The notes beneath the pieces are model-generated. The model had not been told where the DNA came from and ran no database searches. It saw only the letters and a list, made by a program, of their open reading frames with translations. Positions 59,201 to 64,000 of a DNA stretch of 64,000 nt are shown in pieces. A program made the position numbers and the translations under genes. Where the stretch lies: the NCBI RefSeq assembly GCF_000182925.2, contig NC_026501.1:2418001-2482000 (forward strand), given 5' to 3'. The DNA comes from Neurospora crassa OR74A (lineage: Eukaryota > Ascomycota > Sordariomycetes > Sordariales > Sordariaceae). Within the stretch, counting starts at the first letter, position 1. Each line of letters opens with the position of its first letter.

Positions 59201-60510
59201 TGGTCTTCTTGATAATGAATGGAAGGACCCAGGACCGGAACGGGCGAACTGGGTTCGGTGGGGAGCCGGGTGGGGAAGGTAATCAAACCCGGTGAGTCGT
59301 GGTGAGGAAGACGAGGGATTCTGTGAATGCCAGGCCGAGTGTATAAAAAGGGAGTAGAGGCTTCGTTTTCGTCCGCTTGTTGTTCGATGTTGTCCTCGTC
59401 TTTTTCTGGCTTTGTTGATGACTGGGTGTTTGCTTTGTTGACAAGTCCGCTAATGCCTGCTGCCGTTCACTGTAGCGCAAGCATGGGCTGCAGGTCGCTT
59501 GACATGCGTTAGGTCGGTAGACTTCAAGCTATGTACCTACGCATTCCTTGCTCGCTCTGGATATCCTGGTCGTATCGTTCTTCTTGCCAAGTAAACGGTT
59601 TCTTTTTCTTTTCTTTTTGTTTTCATAAAGAAAGGAAAGTTCAGGAAGTCGTCTGTTGTTATCGTCGATGATGATGATGATGTTGATATCGGAATAGCAT
59701 TGAACCGGCATACCCCTGGTTACGCCCAGGAACTGAACTCTTTTGACAGCTTGATCCACCGAGATCCACCGTGCTTTTGCCCCGTCTAGGCCAGCAAATG
59801 AGATGACACGGAATTGTACATCCTGTAGGCCGAAGCCGAGGATTGGCAGAAGCCCATTGAAGGTTTTGTCACGGAATTATCGGAGCGTCTTCCGCCGAAC
59901 TATTATAGCCATCAAAGGAAATCGTTACCCCAATTGTTCTCACCAACAACTGCCGAGTGTCCCGCACTTGAAACAATCAGCGTGCCTTCATCTTGGCGCT
60001 TCCCCTGCCTTGGCGGGCTCGCGGGCCTTGGCCCCCCCCTCCCCGGAATTTGGGGAATTGAGTGGAGGTGGAGCCGGATGGGAAGTGGGCATTCGGTCCG
60101 AGCGGGCGTGGAGGGTTCTCGGAGAGGTGGGGGAAGTGGGTTTCCGGGGTAGCTTTTATCCCCGGTCGACTCTAGCCGCTCCCATCACCGACACTCTCCC
60201 GCTTCTACGATGTACTTGTGCCGCTCCGTCGAATGCCTTCAGAGGTTCAAGGGGCAGTTGGATCCAGATCCAGTGTCCCGCTCCAACCTCCCGCCCGTCC
60301 CATCCAACCCCACTGCCTCGGCCAAGAAATATGATAGGACCATGGAAGTCAAGCCAGGTATCAGATATCTGGGAACGGGTTCTAACCTGAGGTCGAGGAA
60401 AGGACGTCTCCAATCTCCCATCTAATCATCATCAACATTACCATCATCATCACCAACAGTCACTTTGACTTGGCTCACAAGGCTGGACTCTGGGACAGAT
60501 CCTCCACAAC
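53204..60510. other. Long gene-poor interval (7.3 kb)
   Basis: No protein family is recognised. The longest open frames are 219 codons (55887-56546, -) and 195 codons (59803-60390, +). The first is Lys/Arg/Ser-rich without a domain, and the second lies in what is probably the leader and promoter of the acyl-CoA ligase gene. A CAGTA tandem (58334-58348) and a GAT repeat (59666-59680) are the only short repeats noted. One CCTCGG hexamer sits at 60316-60321, 190 bp before the ligase start. No tRNA or mobile element is seen. Confidence 0.5.
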
Positions 60511-62615
60511 ATGTCAACAACAACACCACCATCGACCTTGACGAGCACGAGGGAAGCTTACTCTGGAGCACCGCCTGGCCATGTACCCCTCAACAATACC
60601 TTTAACTGGTGTTTCAGTCAGCCCTTTTTGTCTGCGAACGACTACACCCCTCAAGCTCAAGTGTTGGACAAGATCGAGGATGAGAGGCCAATCTTTGTGG
60701 ATAATGCTTCAGGTTAGCATCTTCTTAACGTCTGGAACCTTGCACTCGGTAGACTTCAAAGTTGACACATCACCCTAAACAAGACCGCAAACTCACCTAT
60801 GGCCAAATGAGAAGCGATGCCCTTGCCCTCGCCGCCGGTCTGCTGAGTCTGGGTCTCAACCCTAGCGATATCATCAAACTCCCACCAACACCGACCTGCC
60901 CGCAAGGGCCCGAGATCCCCCCAGTCGTCCTCATCCAGCTTCCCAACTCACTTGCTTTTGCGCCCGTGCTGCTGGGAACGCTGGCCGCCGGACTCACCGC
61001 AACGCTGGTTTCACCCGCCCTTACGAGCGATGAAATCGCTTGGATCCTCCAAAACTCTCGGCCGCGAGCCATCATCACGGCGAAAGCCTGTCTCGGCGCC
61101 ATGCGCGAGGCACTGGAGAAGCAGGAGCCGCGAGACCGAGCCTTCTTTGACGCCGTGCCCATCTTCATCTTTGACGCAGCCAAGGACCACTACCCTTCTG
61201 TATCGTCATCGTCACCGCCTACCTCTGTCGGCAGCGGCAGCAGCAGCAGCAGTAAGAAGACGAACAAAACCCAGGACTGGAAGGTCCTTCTGCGCTCTTC
61301 CCGAGCAACAGTGGTCCCCTCCTCCTTCCTTCCCTCTTCCGCCTCCCCCGCTCGCACAGCCGTCATTCTCTGGTCCTCCGGCACCTCCGGCCGATCCAAG
61401 GGCGTCCTCCTCTCTCACCACGCGCTCAACTTCTCCGGCGCGCACATGTGGCACGACGCAGCCGACTACCACTCTCTTGCAAAGGTCCGGCAGCAGCGTT
61501 GGCTCGGCTACGTACCCTTCTACCATGTCTTCGGTCTCTGTAACATCGTTTTGCTCGCCATCATGACAGGCAGCACCGTGTACGTGATGCCGTCCTTCAG
61601 TCTCGATGGCATGCTCGCCGCCATCCCGAAGAGGAAGATCACGTACCTGCACATGGCGCCGCCCATTGCCGTGATGTTGGCCAAGGCTCCTGTAGTCGAA
61701 AAATACGCCAAGCGCGACCCGAAGACAGGTAAGAACGGCTTCAGCTCCATCGTGGCAGCCGTCACGGGCGGCGCTCCCCTCGGACACGAGGTGGTCGTGG
61801 AGGTGTACAAGCGGTGCGGGTTCAGAGTCAGGCTCGGTTACGGACTGAGCGAGACGTGCAGCACCTCGCTGCAGCGCGGCACGAGCGAGAAGGAGATGGT
61901 GGAGCAGGCGGGCGAGACGGGCGTGCCGCATTGGGGCGTCGAGGTCATGATTGCTGATATGGATGTGCCCGCTCCGGGGCTAGTGGACGGGAAAACCAAG
62001 GCGGCGAGGATAGGACAGGAAGGGGAGATTTTGATACGGTCGCCGACGCTACTTAGCGCGTATCTGCCCGTGGGCATGTTCAGGACCCCTAAGGGTCAGG
62101 AGCCGGATATGTCGGTCACGAGGGAGGCGCTGACGGTTGATGGGTGGTTCCGCACGGGCGACGTGGGCACCATCAGTGCGCAGGGGAGGCTGCGGATCAC
62201 GGACCGGCTGAAGGAGCTGATCAAGGTGCGCGCATACCAGGTTGCGCCGGCGGAGCTGGAGGCCGTGTTGTGCAGCAGCCCGTCGGTGGCGGATGCGGGC
62301 GTGGTGGGCGTGTATGACGAGTCGGAGGCGACGGAGTGGCCGAGAGCATATGTGGTTCCGCACAAGCCGGAGGCGCTGGAGAATAAGACGGAGCTAGAAA
62401 AACTGGCGCATGAACTCAGGGTTTTGGTGGAAAAGAGGACAACCAAGTACAAGTGGCTTATGGGAGGCGTGGTGTTTGTGAAGCAGATCCCCAAAAGCCC
62501 TAGTGGGAAAATCTTGAGGAGGATCTTGAAGAGTGGTGGGGAGGACACCGAGGGGGTGGAGATTCAGGTTTATCAGAAGAAGAGGAGGGGGGCTACTGCT
62601 GCTTCGAAGCTATAA
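60511..62615 (+). CDS. Peroxisomal acyl-CoA / 4-coumarate-CoA ligase-like enzyme
   Basis: Spliced model: 60511-60712 and 60784-62615, 677 residues, with a 71-bp intron at 60713-60783 whose removal gives FVDNASDRKLTYGQ. It belongs to the adenylate-forming (ANL) superfamily. The P-loop-like motif is LWSSGTSGRSKGVLLSHHAL. Further motifs are GYVPFYHVFG, the aromatic A5 motif GYGLSETCSTS, the A7 motif GWFRTGDVGTI, the hinge ITDRLKELIKVRAYQVAPAE and the catalytic lysine motif PKSPSGKILRR. A Ser-rich, low-complexity insert (about residues 210-230) lies before the P-loop. The last three residues are SKL, a canonical type 1 peroxisomal signal. It probably activates a fatty or aromatic acid to its CoA ester with ATP inside peroxisomes. 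The exact substrate cannot be read from the sequence. A CCTCGG hexamer lies 190 bp upstream. Confidence 0.92.
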
Positions 62616-63600
62616 AGTCTCCGGTGTTCAACGGTATGATGCCACCCCAGAGTACCTCTAGGTAGAATCAACAGTTTTCGTGTCCTGACGAACATCTGAC
62701 CCACACAAATCGCACTTGACATTTTTTCTTTCCCCTTTCTTGGCATGAACACTATGGTCCCGTTGTCATGGTATTTGTTTTTCTATTCTGAGGTCTCTCA
62801 CTCATTCGTTTGTGGAGCTATAATTTTCGCTATAAGGACGCTGCATCTTCGTTACATCTCGAACGGGACAGGTCGCCGAGAGGGCTGGTGTTGTGGGCTG
62901 TGTTGCTGTCTTGTTGTGAGCTAATCTGGCCGAGGGCACCTCTGTGGATGAAGTGGGAAATTCTATAGTGAGCTGTTGAGGTATTTGGGAAAGGCTCAAT
63001 GGATGGGAGGGATCATGTGAGATACGGACTCGATTTGATCTGTTTGTGTGCGAGTGTCTATGCATGGTTTTCTCGGTCTTTTATGTTCTCGGTCGGAAAC
63101 CTGCGGTGCGAAATATGTCGGTGCACCCTTCTCTCTCATTAGCCTTGCAAGGCGCCTTTGAACTTTGAAACATTCTGTCGTGAAACCAACCCGTAGTTTG
63201 ACTTGAATAGGTAGTATCCGGATTGTAATTGGACAAGGATGACGAGGCAGATTGGTTGCTGGCTTGATGGGCATTGCGGCTGTGCGACTCGAGTTCATCC
63301 CTCCGGACCACTACCCTAGGCATCTCTTCACCCTCTCGTTATTTTATTGACGCCGTCATCATGACACGTCAGAAATACCTTATCGGAACTGAGCAACCAG
63401 CCGTTTTTGTGATACCCTTTCAATTCTTTCGACCCGTAGATTGTGGGATATATAACCAACAGCCGCGCAGAAGAACCAAGAATAAATTTCTCTTTTGCTT
63501 CGCCGATCGAGCAGACAGCGACAATAAAACTGCATAAAAGCTCTAGATCGAACAATCCCCGATTCAACCCTCCTCATATCTCGCTCAAATATCAGACATC
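62616..63600. promoter_or_regulatory. Intergenic region between the ligase and the ankyrin-protein gene
   Basis: It holds the 3' flank of the ligase gene and the promoter of the next gene, both on the plus strand. Short open frames (up to 100 codons) on the minus strand have no domain. Confidence 0.5.
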
Positions 63601-64000
63601 ATGTCCGGGTTAGAAGGCGCCGACGCGCCCGCGCCAAATTACTCCAGAATCGATGATGATCGTTTCATGGACTTCATCAACGGGAACAGCACCCAATTGA
63701 CAGTTGATCTCAACATGAACATTGACCTCCACCTACCACTCAGTCAATATCCCACCCCCCTCCCTCCCGCTGTCAATTCCGCCGCCTCATCCAAGTCGTC
63801 CCCTTTCAACCTGGACGACCCCAACTCACCATACATACAAAAAGAACGGCGCGATCTGCAATGTAGGCTAATCCGCATCTTCTTCGATGCAATCACCTCC
63901 AAGAAGACCGACCTGGTAACCAAACTCATCACTGGCGGCTTCGTCTCCCCCGACGTGCCTAACGAGTATGGCCTAACCCCACTCCTCGCGGCCGTGGAAG
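63601..64000 (+). CDS. Ankyrin-repeat protein, 5' part only
   Basis: The frame opens at ATG 63601 (context acatcATG) and runs without a stop to the window edge, giving 133 residues of an incomplete protein. The first 80 residues are Asn/Asp/Pro/Ser-rich and probably disordered. A basic and aromatic helix follows (KERRDLQCRLIRIFFDAITS). The last visible part (KKTDLVTKLITGGFVSPDVPNEYGLTPLLAAVE) fits the start of an ankyrin repeat (NEYGLTPLLAAVE matches the DxxGxTPLxxAxx signature). No intron is needed within the visible part. What the rest of the protein does cannot be judged. Confidence 0.75.
   Translation, partial: MSGLEGADAPAPNYSRIDDDRFMDFINGNSTQLTVDLNMNIDLHLPLSQYPTPLPPAVNSAASSKSSPFNLDDPNSPYIQKERRDLQCRLIRIFFDAITSKKTDLVTKLITGGFVSPDVPNEYGLTPLLAAVE

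Noticed and set aside
59803-60390. 195-codon plus-strand open frame before the CoA ligase
   Set aside because: Low-complexity Pro/Arg/Gly translation located where the ligase promoter and leader are expected.

Overview
This is nuclear DNA of a filamentous ascomycete. It is most likely Neurospora (N. crassa or a close Sordariaceae relative). Genes are intron-poor, with short GT..AG introns of 54-159 bp. Intergenic regions are long. A tRNA-Phe carries a 16-nt intron. A 183-aa complex I subunit agrees with the N. crassa NUO20.8 protein as I remember it. I see no bacterial-style operons, rRNA, CRISPR, prophage, or recognisable intact or fossil transposons, and no strongly AT-rich RIP-like block. 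No search was run, so the species call rests on recall.

Layout, left to right: 3' part of an acyl-CoA-dependent ceramide synthase (+, 1-976); a secreted CAP/PR-1 protein (-, 2356-3459); a 7.8-kb gene-poor stretch; complex I subunit nuo20.8 (-, 11265-12287) divergent from a Nup54/57-type nucleoporin (+, 12953-14211); a small unrecognised membrane protein (-, 15044-15438); the mitochondrial glycine decarboxylase P-protein (+, 16940-20372) convergent with a zinc alcohol dehydrogenase (-, 20952-22087); an Sqt1/AAMP-type WD40 protein (+, 23320-24939); tRNA-Phe(GAA) (-, 25470-25558); a 2390-aa alpha-1,3-glucan synthase (-, 26043-33470); 4.7 kb without clear genes; a stand-alone glutamine-synthetase-fold enzyme (-, 38217-39870); a short-chain dehydrogenase (+, 41583-42603); mitochondrial 2-methylisocitrate lyase (-, 43137-44993) divergent from 2-methylcitrate synthase (+, 46675-48246); 4.1 kb without genes that holds a perfect 29-bp hairpin; a secreted DUF4360-type protein (+, 52348-53203); 7.3 kb without clear genes; a peroxisomal (SKL-ended) acyl-CoA/4-coumarate-CoA ligase-like enzyme (+, 60511-62615); and the 5' end of an ankyrin-repeat protein (+, 63601 to the window edge).

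Functionally this is mostly ordinary core metabolism. The one clear pathway grouping is the head-to-head pair for the 2-methylcitrate cycle, the route that removes propionyl-CoA; it shares a 1.7-kb promoter region. The peroxisomal ligase 12 kb away could feed fatty or aromatic acids into beta-oxidation, which can yield propionyl-CoA.

Three genes (2-methylcitrate synthase, alpha-glucan synthase, the glutamine-synthetase-like gene) each contain an intron whose length is a multiple of three and which has no in-frame stop. A naive open reading frame therefore runs through them; the spliced models given here remove them on family grounds. The most unusual non-coding object is the hairpin at 49066-49148.
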